Source of the DNA: Prionace glauca
Lineage: Eukaryota; Chordata; Chondrichthyes; Carcharhiniformes; Carcharhinidae
Direction: 5' to 3'
Assembly: GCA_037974335.1 (NCBI GenBank)
Contig: CM075756.1
Span: 8,928,638 to 8,992,637 of the forward strand
Length of the DNA stretch: 64,000 nt
The position numbers were made by a program, and so were the translations under genes. Below the pieces are notes generated by a model. That model had not been told where the DNA came from. It ran no database searches and worked only from the letters and a program-made list of their open reading frames with translations. Shown here piece after piece: positions 11,490 to 22,426 of this stretch (position 1 is its first letter; every line of letters begins with the position of its first letter).

Positions 11490-11835
11490 GAATTGTTTTA
11501 TTCATTCGTGGGGCATGGGCGTCGCTGGCTGGGCCACCATTTATAGCTTATCTCTAGTTGCTCTTGGAGGGCAATGAAGAGTCGACTATACGGCTCTGGA
11601 GTCAATTAAATATCAGTAAGATAAGGACTGTAGGTTCCCTTCCCTAAAGGGCATTAGTGAACTATATAGGTTTTCCGACAATCGATTCATAGCCATTAGT
11701 AGATTTTTAATTTCAGATTTTTTTAGTGAATTCAAATTCTGTCACAGTGGGATTCGAGCCTGGGTCCTCAGAACATTTGCTGACTTCTTGCGCTAAGAGA
11801 CTAACGATAATACCACGAAGCCATCGCCTCCCCAC
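11490..11835 (-). mobile_element. tRNA-derived SINE (third family), full-length-like
   Basis: On the plus strand it opens 'ttattcattcgtggggcatg' and closes with 'gggattcgagcctgggtcct', a B-box-like sequence near the tRNA-related end, and 'ccacgaagccatcgcctccc'. It is inserted in unit B and absent from unit A, so it is younger than the duplication. Confidence 0.6.
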
Positions 11836-11880
11836 TTGTGGCAACCGCACAAATAATTAGATAAAATCTGTCGAAATTAA

Positions 11881-12180
11881 GTGCAAATGGCTTGATCCTG
11901 AATTGTTGCCGACCAGAAGCAACTAAAAATAATTAAGATGGGTAAAGAAATAAATAAACACAACAGAGGGAATTTAAGCAACAACATGAGCTTTTCTGCA
12001 GTGCAGTTCTATTTGCGGCACCCATGGAATTACTTTTGGAAATCAAAACTCTTTATGTCTAATGGCTGCCCTTTATCCACTTTGCACCTCATTCACATCC
12101 TCAAATAACTCATACATTTGTCAAACACAACTTTCACAAATCCACGCAGATCCTGCTTGATGGAATTATGTTTTTGTGAA
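11881..12180. other. No recognised feature
   Basis: AT-rich non-coding DNA between duplication unit B and a LINE fragment. I see no RSS, exon or clear repeat family here. Confidence 0.4.
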
Positions 12181-12360
12181 TTGCAAGATTTCTCCAATAA
12201 GACATGTCAGGCTAACTGGCCTGGGGTCTCCTGTTGTCTATCTCCCTCCATTCTTAAATAAGTTTGGCAGACCAACACGGCCTTTCCAAAATCTAACACA
12301 TTTTTCCTGTGGGAGAACTCTTTGGCAATCCTAGTAAGTGTCAATCGCAGCACAAAAAGA
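12180..12360 (-). mobile_element. CR1-like LINE reverse transcriptase fragment
   Basis: Read on the minus strand, it gives a degraded version of the RT phrase 'FKKGGRQ...NYRPVSLT'. The plus-strand landmark is 'caggctaactggcctggggt'. No open frame remains. Confidence 0.5.
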
Positions 12361-12844
12361 GTTGCTGGAGAAAGATGTAAGTGCATTCACCTGACAGATG
12401 CACTGCCCGTAGACGCGCTCTGAACGTAACAATTGCGAGATTCGTGTGCTTTGTTTCCTCAGCCTCACATAGCCTCTAGAGCAACAGATGGCAATGCTGC
12501 GCCACGCATGCTCATTTACTACTGAATGGCTTCATCTCTGGACGATGATCAATGAGGCAATAGTAGGTAGAAAGGGGGAGAAAGGAAGAAGAGGAATGAT
12601 GTAAGGAGCGAGAAAAAGCAGGGAAGGGGGATTTGGAAAACACTTGCAAAAGAAACAGTGCTCCCAGCGGAAATGATCGCCGCGTGATCTATTTGCCGAT
12701 ATTGTGTTATTCAGCCACATGATTGGCTAACCAAGTGTTCGGTTCAGCTCGTCATAACTTGTGGCATTTGTAATTCAGACCAGTAATTTGACACGCGCCG
12801 TCTTAACGTTAAGTGCCTCTGTTCCTCAGCTCCTGAGAAAGGCC

Positions 12845-14334
12845 ATGGCTATCTCAGCCAGAACTGTCACAATCTTTGTCACATTTTCTCTCGGACACTG
12901 GATTGGTTGTAAGTGCTGGTTGTTGAAATTTTTTTTTCCCAATAGCGGAATCACAGTTGTCCTCAAACGGGCCGCATGTTCCATGTTAGTTTTCGAAATG
13001 AAATTGCATCAATGCTCACAGGTGTGGAAGAGGCGGATTCGGAGGGCATTGGGTAAGAACTGGGGCAAATTAACTTAATTGGCCTTTTAAATAATTTCAT
13101 GCAATTCGGTTGCCGCTCGGGATGCAGGCGATTGTTGCCTATTCCAATTTGTCTTGATAGCAGTACAGTCAACCATCCTGAATCCAGAGTCAAATGAAGT
13201 CCCGGCCAAGTGAGGCCGGCAGATTTTCTTCTCTAAGGAGCGTTGATTTGATTTGATTTGATTATTATTGTCACATATATTGGGTTACAATATTTCACGC
13301 CATACAGACAAAACATATCCGTTCTTAAAGTACATAGCGGACAAGGAAAAGAACGTGCTCAGAAGGTAATGTTGCAGTTACAGTTAGGATGAAGCGAAAG
13401 ATCAGCTTAATATATGATAGGACCATTCAAAAATTTTGATGATAGCATGGAAGAAACTGTTTTTGAGTCTGTTGGTGAGTGTTTTCAGGCTTTTGTATAT
13501 TTTTCCCGACGGAAGAAGGTGGAAGAGTGTATGTCCGTGCTGCTGGGGTCCTTGGTTATGGTGGCTGTTTTTCCGACTCAGCGGGAACCAAATAGGTTTT
13601 TATCTACAATCACCAATCCTCGAATGGCAACAATTATTGAGACTATCTTTCCTTTCCATATATATTTTAAGTTAATAATATTTATTCATTGAAGTTCCAA
13701 AAAACACTGACGTGCTAGGATATGCTCACGTGTCACGTGGGGCTCGGGTTCTTGATTAATAAGGGGATCAGGGGTTATGGAGAAAAGGCAGGAGAATGGG
13801 TATGAGAAAAATATCAGTTATGATTGAATGGCGGAGCAGACACGATGGGCAGAGTGGCCTAATTCTGCTCCTATATCTTATGGTCTTATTGTCATTAGGC
13901 CCACATTCCTGATAACCATGTCTTGTAGATGTTATTGGCCGAATCGCCTCTTTATCTACTGACAATTTCTATAATTGTCTGTTAACGTTTTCGAGATCTG
14001 CTTCTAATCTATTTCTCCTTCTTAAAATATATTCCAGGGATTTGGGCTGCACCAACTGTGCTTCAGTCTCCAGTTGCGGCCGCTATTTTACAGGATCAGT
14101 CTCAAGATTTGAGCTGCAGTTTGGAGGGAGGCCGCATGAGCAGCTACACAATGCATTGGTACAGGCAGCAGGGGAAGATAATAGAGTGGGTGTGCCGTGA
14201 ATCCGGCAGCTGTGGCGCAGATTTTGAGCAGCGCTTCGAGGTACAACACAACCCCACAAACAACCGCTTCAACCTCCAGCTGAGAGACGCCAAGCTGACA
14301 GACTCGGCAACCTATTACTGTGCAGCTAGTTTAA
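12845..14334 (+). CDS. TRBV: TCR beta-locus V segment 4 (extra CDR2 cysteines)
   Basis: Leader exon 12845-12908 encodes MAISARTVTIFVTFSLGHWIG and ends before GTAAGT. A 1,129-bp intron contains an interspersed repeat and a LINE tail. The V exon is 14038-14334 after the acceptor 'atattccag'. Landmarks are Cys in 'QDLSCSLEGG', 'YTMHWYRQQGKIIEWVC', and 'DSATYYCAAS'. Two additional cysteines flank the CDR2 region (WVC..., SGSCGAD), six residues apart, and could form a loop disulfide. The exon is open. It is related to V2 and V3 by the IEW phrase, and to the relic at 14.87 kb. The RSS heptamer is CACAGAG. An inverted CCAAT (attgg) lies 122 bp upstream of the ATG, and I see no clear TATA box. Confidence 0.85.
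13240..13620 (+). repeat. Interspersed repeat in V4 intron
   Basis: Begins with tandem 'tttga' units and 'attattattgtcacatatat'. It continues with 'tttttcccgacggaagaagg' and ends near 'gactcagcgggaacc'. This is a recurring elasmobranch repeat style without an intact frame, and I cannot name the family. It lies wholly in the V4 leader-V intron. Confidence 0.5.
13755..13895 (+). mobile_element. LINE 3' tail fragment in V4 intron
   Basis: 'gattgaatggcggagcagac' through 'ctaattctgctcctatatct' is the 3'-terminal phrase common to CR1-like LINE tails in this window. Confidence 0.5.
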
Positions 14335-14373
14335 CACAGAGGCACAGTCCTGCAGTAGACTGATACAAAAACG
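14335..14373 (+). other. RSS, 23-bp spacer (V4)
   Basis: Heptamer CACAGAG (14335-14341; T6A), 23-bp spacer and nonamer ACAAAAACG (14365-14373; last base changed). The essential CAC is intact. Confidence 0.87.
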
Positions 14374-14802
14374 TCCATACCATTCCCAGATGCGCTCAAA
14401 CCCACGGGCGTGATATGCAAAGCTCAGTAAGAGAATGAGCGAGATTCGAATTGTGTAGAAATGCTACCTTTCCAAGACAGGTCGTCTTTGCAGCGAGCTA
14501 ATCACAGGTCATTCCGGCACAAAAGGCGACTATTCCTCCCATCAACTCAACACCGGCTCTCTAGAACAATCTCATCTACATTCATTCCCCCGCTGTATCC
14601 CTGTAGCTCTGCATTTTACTTCCCCTCGGTGCCAATTCGATTTCTTTTAAGTTCATTCACTCACTTTCCAACCGCGAGTTTCAAACTATTACCGTCGACT
14701 GCGTCATAATATTTCTCCTCACATTCCCGCTGTAACTGCCCCCTCGGAAAACAGAAGTACTGCAACTGCGTTCCCGCGTTCTCGAGCCATCAGCTAATCA
14801 TA

Positions 14803-14867
14803 GAACATTGAATCATAGAATCCTACAGTGCAGAAGAGGCCATTCGGCCCATCGAGTCTGCACTCAC
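14803..14867 (-). mobile_element. HE1-type SINE, tail only
   Basis: 'aatcctacagtgcagaagag' and 'gcccatcgagtctgcact' are the 3' tail of the common SINE in antisense. It abuts the V relic directly and replaces its 5' half. Bases 14374-14802 show nothing recognised. Confidence 0.75.
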
Positions 14868-15063
14868 TACATAGTATGGGTTCCTACACAATGTTCTGGT
14901 ACAGAGAGGAGGGAGCCACCGTAGAGGAGAATTGGATACCGTGGCTGTGGGCCCGATTTCCAGCCGCGTTTCGCCACCCAACTTGATGCTTCACCCTGCG
15001 ACTGAGTAGTCCCAGCCTGACACACTCTGCGACCTATTCCTGCGCCACAAATAAAGTACAATG
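14868..15063 (+). pseudogene. V-segment relic related to V4
   Basis: Starts inside CDR1 with 'MGSYTMFWYREEGAT', matching 'MSSYTMHWYRQQGK' of V4. It continues through an 'ADFQPRF'-like stretch and 'THSATYSCAT', matching V4 'TDSATYYCAA'. The matching pieces lie in different frames, with stop codons between them. Leader, FR1 and a usable RSS are absent, and a SINE tail sits where FR1 should be. It is a dead duplicate of V4. Confidence 0.75.
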
Positions 15064-15529
15064 GTGCAAAGCTGCCATATGAGCAGACAGAAACCTTCTT
15101 AACGCCCTCTGTGTCATTCTTAGATCAACACCTGCGCAACTTTCTGAACAAATGTAATGGGGAGTTTGTGTGACATTGGTTCAACGCCACGGTTATCACA
15201 CCCAAGGTATCTTCTCTGTTGAAGTGTACTCATTTCTGTAATCTAGAAGATTGCGCTACAAATTTGCGCAATAAGATCCTACATAAAGCAACTTTTTACT
15301 GGTCTTCATTAAAGGTGAAAACATTTCCCTGGACATTCTGGTGCCTGGGGAATGACACCTCAACACTGCACTCCCACCAATGAACAGTACCGCAAGCCAT
15401 AAGACTACACTGCATTGTCCGTCACAGCATTTGTACTCCGATGTATTCCAGTATTTCTGGTGGGACTTTAACATGCGGCCCTCTGTATCGAAGGCCAATG
15501 CAAATCGGGTGACGCAATAGAACTGTCGT
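15064..15529. other. No recognised feature
   Basis: Non-coding DNA between the V relic and a SINE, with no RSS, splice-flanked V-like frame or repeat that I can name. Confidence 0.4.
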
Positions 15530-15809
15530 TGGCGCTGCTGCCTCAGAGCAGCAGGGGCCCGCTTGTGTCACTGTCTGTGTGGAGTTTCGACATTCTTCCT
15601 GTATTTCCGTGAGTTTCTTCCGGGTGCCCCGATTTTCTCCAATAGTTCAGCTTAGATAGATTGGCCATGGTAAATTGGCCCTCACTGACAAGGGGACAAG
15701 TTAGGGTAAATGCATGGGGCTGTGAGTATGAGGCCTGTGTGGGATTGTGGTCGGTGAAGATTCAATGGGCCAAATGGCATCCTTTTGCACTGTAGGATTC
15801 TATGAATCA
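15530..15809 (+). mobile_element. HE1-type SINE, diverged
   Basis: A damaged head is followed by 'tgtcactgtctgtgtggag', 'agattggccatggtaaattg' and the tail 'gggccaaatggcat...actgtaggattctatg'. Confidence 0.75.
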
Positions 15810-16035
15810 AATAGTTTTGGGGAACGCTCTTGAGAATTTTTTTGGACACTTTGCGTTAGCTTGAATGGTTTATGTAGAGCATAGTCTGTGGTTTATAGTT
15901 GGTCTACAATGCAGTGTGGGCCTGAGCCCAAAACAAATGCCAACATATTTTAAAATGCCAGGAAACACACAAAAACCGGTCCACGTGCCGGTCCACCAGT
16001 ACATCCGCAGTTATTGTGCATTTGTTTTATTATGA

Positions 16036-16041
16036 TATAAA
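16036..16041 (+). promoter_or_regulatory. TATA box candidate of V5
   Basis: TATAAA lies 144 bp upstream of the inner V5 leader ATG and 114 bp upstream of an in-frame outer ATG. The CRE-like half site 'aacgtcatcc' follows at about 16048. TRBV promoters of mammals carry a CRE-type decamer, so this is suggestive only. Confidence 0.4.
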
Positions 16042-16179
16042 CGTGGCAACGTCATCCGGAAGAATGTCATTTCCGGGGGCAGGACTGTGCATCCACACTA
16101 ACGTTCAGTTAGAATCAGAGTCACCTGGCGTGAGGGCACGTTTATTGCAATGATCAGTTTTGGCACGTCGCAACCAAAA

Positions 16180-17726
16180 ATGCAAATATATTGTATCGCT
16201 TTTACTTTAATAATTTCCGAGCCGTGTAAGTATCCTGCGTACGATTATATTAATAGAGGGCGAAGAGACGGAGAGAAATGTATCTAGGTTTTCTGACCAT
16301 ATAAATTCAGGAGGTAATGTAACCTGTGACGAGGACAAAAGAGGCGACCAAGACACACTGGCTGGATAGTTAGCCGAAGGTGTGAAGGATAGGACTTTAA
16401 TACGGGGAACGTGAGTTTCTTCACTTGGGTTGTAATACTAGAAAACATGAAAAAGGAACAAATTTTCGAAATGTTAATATTCAAAGGAGACTTGAGGGTA
16501 TTCGCACGAAGAACAGAGAAATAAAGCGATCGGTTACAGCAAGCAAAAAGGATATTGGTGTTTACTGTAAGGGAATGGAGTATAGAACTAATTAAGACTT
16601 TCCGTGGCTTTGGTGAGACTGCCTGGAGTTAAGTCTCCATATGCAGGGAATCATTATCGGAAGTATAGAGAAGGCTGGCTGGATTCTCCTTGGGATAACA
16701 GTTTCCCGGCCCTGCGAGACGGAATAATTTGGACCTATAGCCTTTGGTGTTTCGAGGCATGAGAGGCAACTTTAGTGAAACGCATATGGCTCTGAAGGGA
16801 TTTACGGGATGCACACATGGAATTGGTTTTACATTGATAGGAAATTTAGAACCCAGGGCCATTGACTGGGGTAAGGGGGCATTAGGGCTGAAGTGAGGAG
16901 AAATGTATTGAAAGACTGATTAAAGTTATCAGTTTATTTAATAGTCACAAGTATATTAACACTGCAACGAGGTTATTGTGAAATTCCCCTAGTCGCCGCA
17001 CTCCAGTGCATGTAACTTTGGAATACTGTTGCCCGTAGGAATGCGAATCTTGCATTCTGAATATATTCAAAGATGAGTATTAATCAGGAAATCAAAGGGT
17101 ATGGGGAGCAGACGGGAAACTTATTAAAAAATATTCTGATACCAGAGTATGGCACGAGAAAATCAATTAGATTAAAGTAACCATCTTAGACACCCGTACA
17201 AGATTCGGTCAATACAGTTGACGATCATCCGCGTCGATTAATATCTAAATGATTCAAGAATCTATTAGTTGTTTCAATAATTAATAATGAATAATAATGG
17301 CATGGGTGAACCAGAGGCTGTTTGCAAAGATTTGTATGAACCAGAGATGTTTTCGAAACGGATTGTCAAAATGTTCTTACTCTCTGTGGCACCTTTCGAT
17401 GAAACCCTTCCATTTTCTTTTAGACCTAACGCATGGATTGCAGCCTGTCCAAAGTCCACTCACACTGGTGGTAGCAGAGGGCAAGCTGGCAAATATTGAC
17501 TGCAATGAACGGGAAACCATTCCTCAATCCATACTGTGGTACCGCCAATTCGCTGGCCAGGGCCTGAGTTTGATAGGGTATATTCAGATCGGAGGAATGG
17601 TCCATTACGAAGAAAAAAAACAAACTCGTTTTAATATAGTCGGTGATGGTGATAAAAAGTCCACTTTGAAGCTTCCTCAAGCCGCCCTTGCAGACACGGC
17701 AATGTACTTCTGCGCAACCAGTGCTA
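16180..17726 (+). CDS. TRBV: TCR beta V segment 5
   Basis: Leader exon 16180-16225 encodes MQIYCIAFTLIISEP and is followed by GTAAGT. An in-frame ATG at 16150 could extend it by ten residues. A 1,198-bp intron contains a SINE fragment. The V exon 17424-17726 begins after 'tttcttttag' and reads LTHGLQPVQSPLTLVVAEGK. V landmarks are Cys in 'ANIDCNERE', 'SILWYRQFAGQGLSLIGYIQ', and 'ADTAMYFCATS'. The WYRQ...GQGL.LI phrase is classic beta V. The exon is open and is followed by an RSS with an intact CAC. After joining, the product would be the antigen-binding domain of a TCR beta chain at the cell surface. Confidence 0.87.
16930..17012 (-). mobile_element. HE1-type SINE tail fragment in V5 intron
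   Basis: 'taatagtcacaagtatatta', 'acactgcaacgaggttattg' and 'gtgaaattcccctagtcgcc' are the antisense tail of the short-tail SINE subfamily. Its head is missing. Confidence 0.7.
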
Positions 17727-17765
17727 CACAGCGGTGTGATCTGGGGCAATGTCCCGTCAAAAACC
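17727..17765 (+). other. RSS, 23-bp spacer (V5)
   Basis: Heptamer CACAGCG (17727-17733; T6C), 23-bp spacer and nonamer TCAAAAACC (17757-17765; first base changed). Confidence 0.88.
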
Positions 17766-17849
17766 TCAGTGCCTCAGGTAACGTGAAAGAAGAGATAGTA
17801 CCTACACGTCCATAGCGATTTTCAAAACCAGTTTAAAAGTTAACGTTCT

Positions 17850-18131
17850 TATTTATTAGTCAAAAAATAAGCTTACATTCACATTGTAACGAAGTTACCC
17901 ATAAAATCCCCGAGTTGCCACACTCCGGCGCCTGCCCCGGTACACTGAGGAAGAATTTAGCATGACCAATTCACCTAACCTGCACATCTTTTCGGACTGT
18001 GGAAGAAAACTGGAGCAGCCGGAGGAAATGCATGCAGACACGGGGAGAACGTGCAAACTCCACACAGAAAGTCACCAAAGCTAGGAATTGAACCCGCGTC
18101 CCTGTGGTGTGTCAGATAGCGGTGCTAACCC
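17850..18131 (-). mobile_element. HE1-type SINE, short-tail subfamily
   Basis: Antisense copy from the A/T-rich tail ('cttatttattagtcaaaaaa') through 'ggaggaaatgcatgcagaca' to the tRNA-like head near 'agcggtgctaacc'. Confidence 0.82.
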
Positions 18132-18149
18132 AGCAAATAGTGGAAATAT

Positions 18150-18270
18150 ATCTAAACACCGCGGATGGTGGAAATTTGAAATAAAAATTCAAAAATGCTG
18201 GAAATACTCAGCAAATGAGGCAGCATCTGTGGAGAGAGTAACAGAGTTACAATTTCCAGACAAGTTATCC
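18150..18270 (+). repeat. Interspersed repeat fragment
   Basis: 'aaaaatgctggaaatactcag' (in part) and 'aggcagcatctgtggagaga' belong to the same repeat as at 200-440 and 42440-42535. It is non-coding. Confidence 0.45.
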
Positions 18271-18439
18271 TTGAACTATAATAGTGACATTAACTCTTTT
18301 TCCCCTCCACAGACCCAGCCAATAATCTGCCTGCCAACGATAAAATATTTCTGATGACTTTTGTATTTTGGTTCCAGATTAGAACACAGAAATACCCGTT
18401 AGTGCATGAATGAGAGAAATAACCAGATCATTGGTTTCC

Positions 18440-19830
18440 AGTGACGTTAATTGGATGAAAGTAAAGACACAAGGCAAATTGTTAGAAGGTATTTTGAAGA
18501 CAGAGTCTACAGCCATTACGAGACGCAAGGACTAATTAGGAACAGCCAGCATGGCTTTGTCAGTGGAAAATCATGTCTCACAAATTTGATTGAGTGTTTT
18601 CAAGGGGTAATCAAGAAGGTAGATGAGGGCAGTGCCGTTGATGTTGTCTACATGGACTTTAGCAAGGCCTTTGACAAGGTACCACATGGCAGATTGTTGC
18701 ATAAGGTTAAATCTCACGGGATCCAGGGTGAGGTATCTAAATGGATCCAAAATTGGCTTCTTGACAGAAACCAGAGGGTGGTTGTAGAGGGTTGTTTTTC
18801 AAACAGGGGGCCTGTGACCAGCGGTGTACCTCAGGGATCAATGCTGGGTCCACCGTTATTTGTCATTTATATTAATGATTTGGATGAGAATATAGGGGGC
18901 ATGGTTAGCAAGTTTGCAGATGACACTATGATTGGTGGCATAGTGGACAGTGAAGAAAGTTATCTCCAATTACAACGGGATCTTGATCAATTGGGCCAGT
19001 GGGCTGACGAATAGCAGATGAAATTTAATTTAGACAAATGCGAGGTGATGCATTTAGGAAGATTGAATAGGGCAGGACTTACTCAGTTAATGGTCGGACG
19101 TTGGGGAGAGTTACAGAATGAAGAGATCTAGGAGTACATGTTCATAGCTCCTTGAAAGTGGAGTCACAGATGGACAAAGTGATGAAGAAGGCATTCAGCA
19201 TGCTTGGTTTCACTGGTCAGAACATTGAATACAGGAGTTGGGACGTCTTGTTGAAGTTGGACAAGACATTGGTAAGGCCACACTTGGAATACTGTGTGCA
19301 ATTCTGGTCACCCTATTATAGAAAGGATATTATTAAACTAGAAAGAATGCAGAAAAGATTTTCTAGGATGCTATTGGGACTTGATGGATAGAGTTATACG
19401 GAGAGGCTGGATAGACTGGGACCTTTTTCTCTGGAGCTTAGGAGACTGAGAGGTGACCTTATAGAGATCTATAAAATAATGAGGGACACAGATCAGCTAG
19501 ATAGTCAATATTTTTCCCAAAGGTAGGGGAGTCTAAAACTAGAGGGCATAAGTTTAAGGTGGGAGGGGAGAGATACAAAAGTGTTCTGAGGGGCAATTTT
19601 CTCACTCAGAGAGTGGTAGGTGTCTGGAACAAGCTGCCACAGATAGAAGTAGAGGCGGGTACAATTTTGTATTTAAAAGAAAATTAGATAGTTACATGGA
19701 CACGATGGGTATAGACGGATATGGGTCATATGTGGGCAATTAGCTTAGCAGTTTGAAAAAGATGGGCGGCATGGACAAGTTGGGCTGAAGGGACTGTTTT
19801 CATGCTGTAAACTTCTATGACTCTATAACA
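18440..19830 (+). mobile_element. CR1-like LINE, 3' part of the RT ORF plus tail
   Basis: This is a non-LTR retrotransposon remnant. An open stretch (18451-19014) reads as reverse transcriptase, with 'MDFSKAFDKVPHGRLL', 'VTSGVPQGSMLGPPLF', 'YINDLDENI' and the catalytic 'FADD' box. An in-frame TAG after 'QWADE' closes it. The next open stretch (19152-19391) has 'RPHLEYCVQFWSPYYRKDI', which ends at another TAG. The C-terminal 'RRLRGDLIEIYKIM'-type phrase (about 19440-19480) and a 3' tail ending near 'gggctgaagggactg...ttctatgactctat' follow. It is 5'-truncated and dead. It is the best-preserved LINE in the window and lies between V5 and V6. Confidence 0.85.
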
Positions 19831-19904
19831 CATCATACCAGGCTGTTCTCCCAATAAGAGGAGAAATAGCTTACATCCTCTCACGTTAACACAGGAGGCC
19901 TCGA

Positions 19905-20645
19905 TTCAACATCTCAATACTGACACATAGGCAGTGCAGTGCTCCCTCAATACTGACCATCGAACAATACAGCACTCTCTCAGTATTCAACATTAGGGAG
20001 TGCAGCCCTTCATCAGTACTGACCCTCTGACAGTGCAATACTCCCTCATTAGGCAGTGCAGAGCTACCTCAGTACCAAAAATCCAACAGTGTAGCATTCT
20101 CTCAGCACCGACCCTCTGAAAATGCGGCAGCACCTCAGGGCTGACCTTCAGATAGTGGTGTCCCTCAGTACTGACCCTCTGACAATGCAGCACTCTTTCA
20201 GGACTGACTCTCGGGTAGTGAAGCACTTTCTTAGTACTGGCCCTCAATCAGTGCAGACTCACTCACTACTGACCCTTAGATAGTGCAGCAATCCCTCTGC
20301 ACTGACACTCGGATAGTACATACTCACCCGTTACTGACCCACTGACAGCACAGATTCCCTCAATACTGGTCCTCAGTCAGTACAGACTGACTCAGTACTG
20401 ACTCTTAGATAGTGCAGCATCCACTCGGCACCGACACTCAGATGGTACATATTTCCTGATTGCTGACCTTCAGACAGTACAGGGTATCTCACTACTGACC
20501 TTCAGTCAATGCAATCTCCCTCAATATTGACTCTCAGACAGTGCAGAGTCCCTCAGTACCGATCCTCAAGTAGCACTCTTTCGGTTATGATCCTCAAACA
20601 ATATAGACTCCCTCAGTACTGACCCTCAGACAGTTCAGCACTATT
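19905..20645. repeat. Minisatellite of about 33-bp units
   Basis: Roughly twenty degenerate units of the type 'cagtactgaccctctgacag' plus 'tgcagcactccct' run head to tail. The unit is the reverse complement of an internal piece of the second tRNA-SINE family (compare 60595-60790). It looks like local expansion of a SINE segment. Confidence 0.75.
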
Positions 20646-20994
20646 ATTTACATGTCCACTAGCGTTCCTTTCGGAAATGAACAGATGCTGCCAGACACTC
20701 ATTATCCAAATTGGACCAAACATATTTTTGGGCGTAGAATGTGAAAAGAATAGATTAATATGAAACAACAAGAGAACATATTAGATCAGTTGAACAAACA
20801 TTTGGTCAATGAGGTAGATTTTAAAGAGTGCTTAAAAAGGTGGAGAAACTAAATTGCACCCATTTCGGGGAAGTTCGGGCGCATAATCTGCATCTAAAGA
20901 CACGACCGCCAATGGGAAAGAGATCAAAATCCTGGAGGGCGAGGGGGGAGGGGATGCTGTTGAAGAGATCAGAATTGAATGTTACATAACTCTC

Positions 20995-21360
20995 AGAGAG
21001 ATCTGGCAGCTGGAGGAAGTCACGGAGATAGGGAGAGTTGTATGGACTGATGAATGTGTCCATCATATGAAGTTTTAAATGGTCTGGGTAAGGTTGCAGA
21101 GACCGTGAGGGTATATGAGTTTCAGAAGGTTGTAGAGATAAGGAGAGCCGTAGTGGCTGGAGGAGGCTACATGCATAAGGGAGACTGCATGGGATGGAAG
21201 AGGGCAAGGAGATATGAGGAACTGTCCTGGCTGCTGTTACAAAGATAGGGAAGGTGTAATGGCCGCAGATGGAGACAGTGATATGGAGGATTGTAGAATC
21301 TGGTGGGAGGATATAGAACTAGCCGAGAAAATGGATGAGGTTGCAAAGATATGGAGGATC
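20995..21360. repeat. Degenerate purine-rich tandem repeat
   Basis: Loose units around 'gctggaggaggctacatgca', 'gagataggga' and 'ggaggattgtagaatctgg' recur with irregular spacing. It shows no coding signal. The flanks 20646-20994 and 21361-21544 show nothing recognised. Confidence 0.35.
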
Positions 21361-21544
21361 TGTTAGATTAAGAGTAAAAAGGGTTTGGACAAACTCATGT
21401 CTATGAAGCCGGAAGTTAACCAAGAAATACCCAGGCAAGCGTAATGCAAGCCCCACACTGTATAATTGTCTTTAAATGGCTTCATCACAGTAAGTTTTGG
21501 TGAGTAATAATTATTCAAACAACTTTGCTTAACTAGTTATCCAG

Positions 21545-22160
21545 TTAATACAGTGGACAATTAAGTAAACACCCTGCAGGAGAAGCCTCCACAGATGTCC
21601 CCAGCCTCAGTGATGGAAGAGCCCAGCACATCAGTGCAAAAGATAAGGCTGAGGCATTTTCGACAATCAAGGGAAAAATGGATGTGAGGAAGACGGTTGA
21701 TAAAAATGGGTGAATGAGATGAAAAGAAGAAACAGAATGAAACAAAATAAATGGGAATGGGGTGAAGGTGGAGGGGAGAGTTCATGCTCTGAAGTTGTTG
21801 AACTCAATGTTTAGTCGAAGGCTGTAATGTTTCCAATCGAAAGGTGAGGCGCTGTTCCTCCATTTTACGTTAGGGTTCGCAAGAACATTGCAAAAGGCCA
21901 AGGACGGACATGTGGACAGGAGGGCAGGGTGGTGCATAGAACAACTATTGCCACTTGCCAGTCAATGACCATGATCAACAATATAGAATCTAATCATCAT
22001 ACCTTACATCCAATGGCATTACAATTGCTAAATACCCGCCATCAACATCCAGAGAGTTACCATTGACCAGAAACTGAACTAGTTCAGAGTCCCAGAACTG
22101 CTCCCACACTATAACAGATTCTTGGCTGTACCTGCATCCTACATAGCGATTCTAGAAGGC
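21545..22160 (+). repeat. Interspersed repeat and LINE fragment
   Basis: The block around 21790-21945 ('ttgaactcaatgtttagtcg', 'aggtgaggcgctgttcctcc') is an interspersed repeat. It is followed at about 21950-22110 by 'gagagttaccattgaccaga' and 'aactgaacta', the 3' region of the LINE family at 34.5-40 kb. Confidence 0.45.
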
Positions 22161-22426
22161 AGCTCACATGTTTGCAAAGGGTCCAGGGGCGATTAGACCA
22201 ATGTGCATGTTTATACTCCACAGAAACCGTTCCCATCTATCTCCATCTTACCCTATTAGCTTAGCCCTTTCACTAGCCCCAGTCTCCCTGCCTACGCTGA
22301 TTTTGAAGGACCAGACTGCTATGCAGACACCCAATACTGTAAAAGTAGAAATTAAGTCCAGTTAAATAATAGAAAGATTGAAGCTCTTCTTTTCGACTCA
22401 GTTCAAAATTCTGTTCTCTATCTGGT

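Larger units (their letters stand above)
7850..11880 (+). repeat. Tandem segmental duplication, unit B (carries V3)
   Basis: Partner of unit A, collinear across about 4 kb including the V3 promoter, leader, intron and exon and the distal flank ('ctttgattatccgagcttct' at 11040, 'gcgaaaaggcaatata' at 11430). The far end resumes after a SINE at 11490-11835 with 'caaccgcacaaataattag', which matches 'caaccacacaagtaactaa' at 7805 in unit A. Confidence 0.85.
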
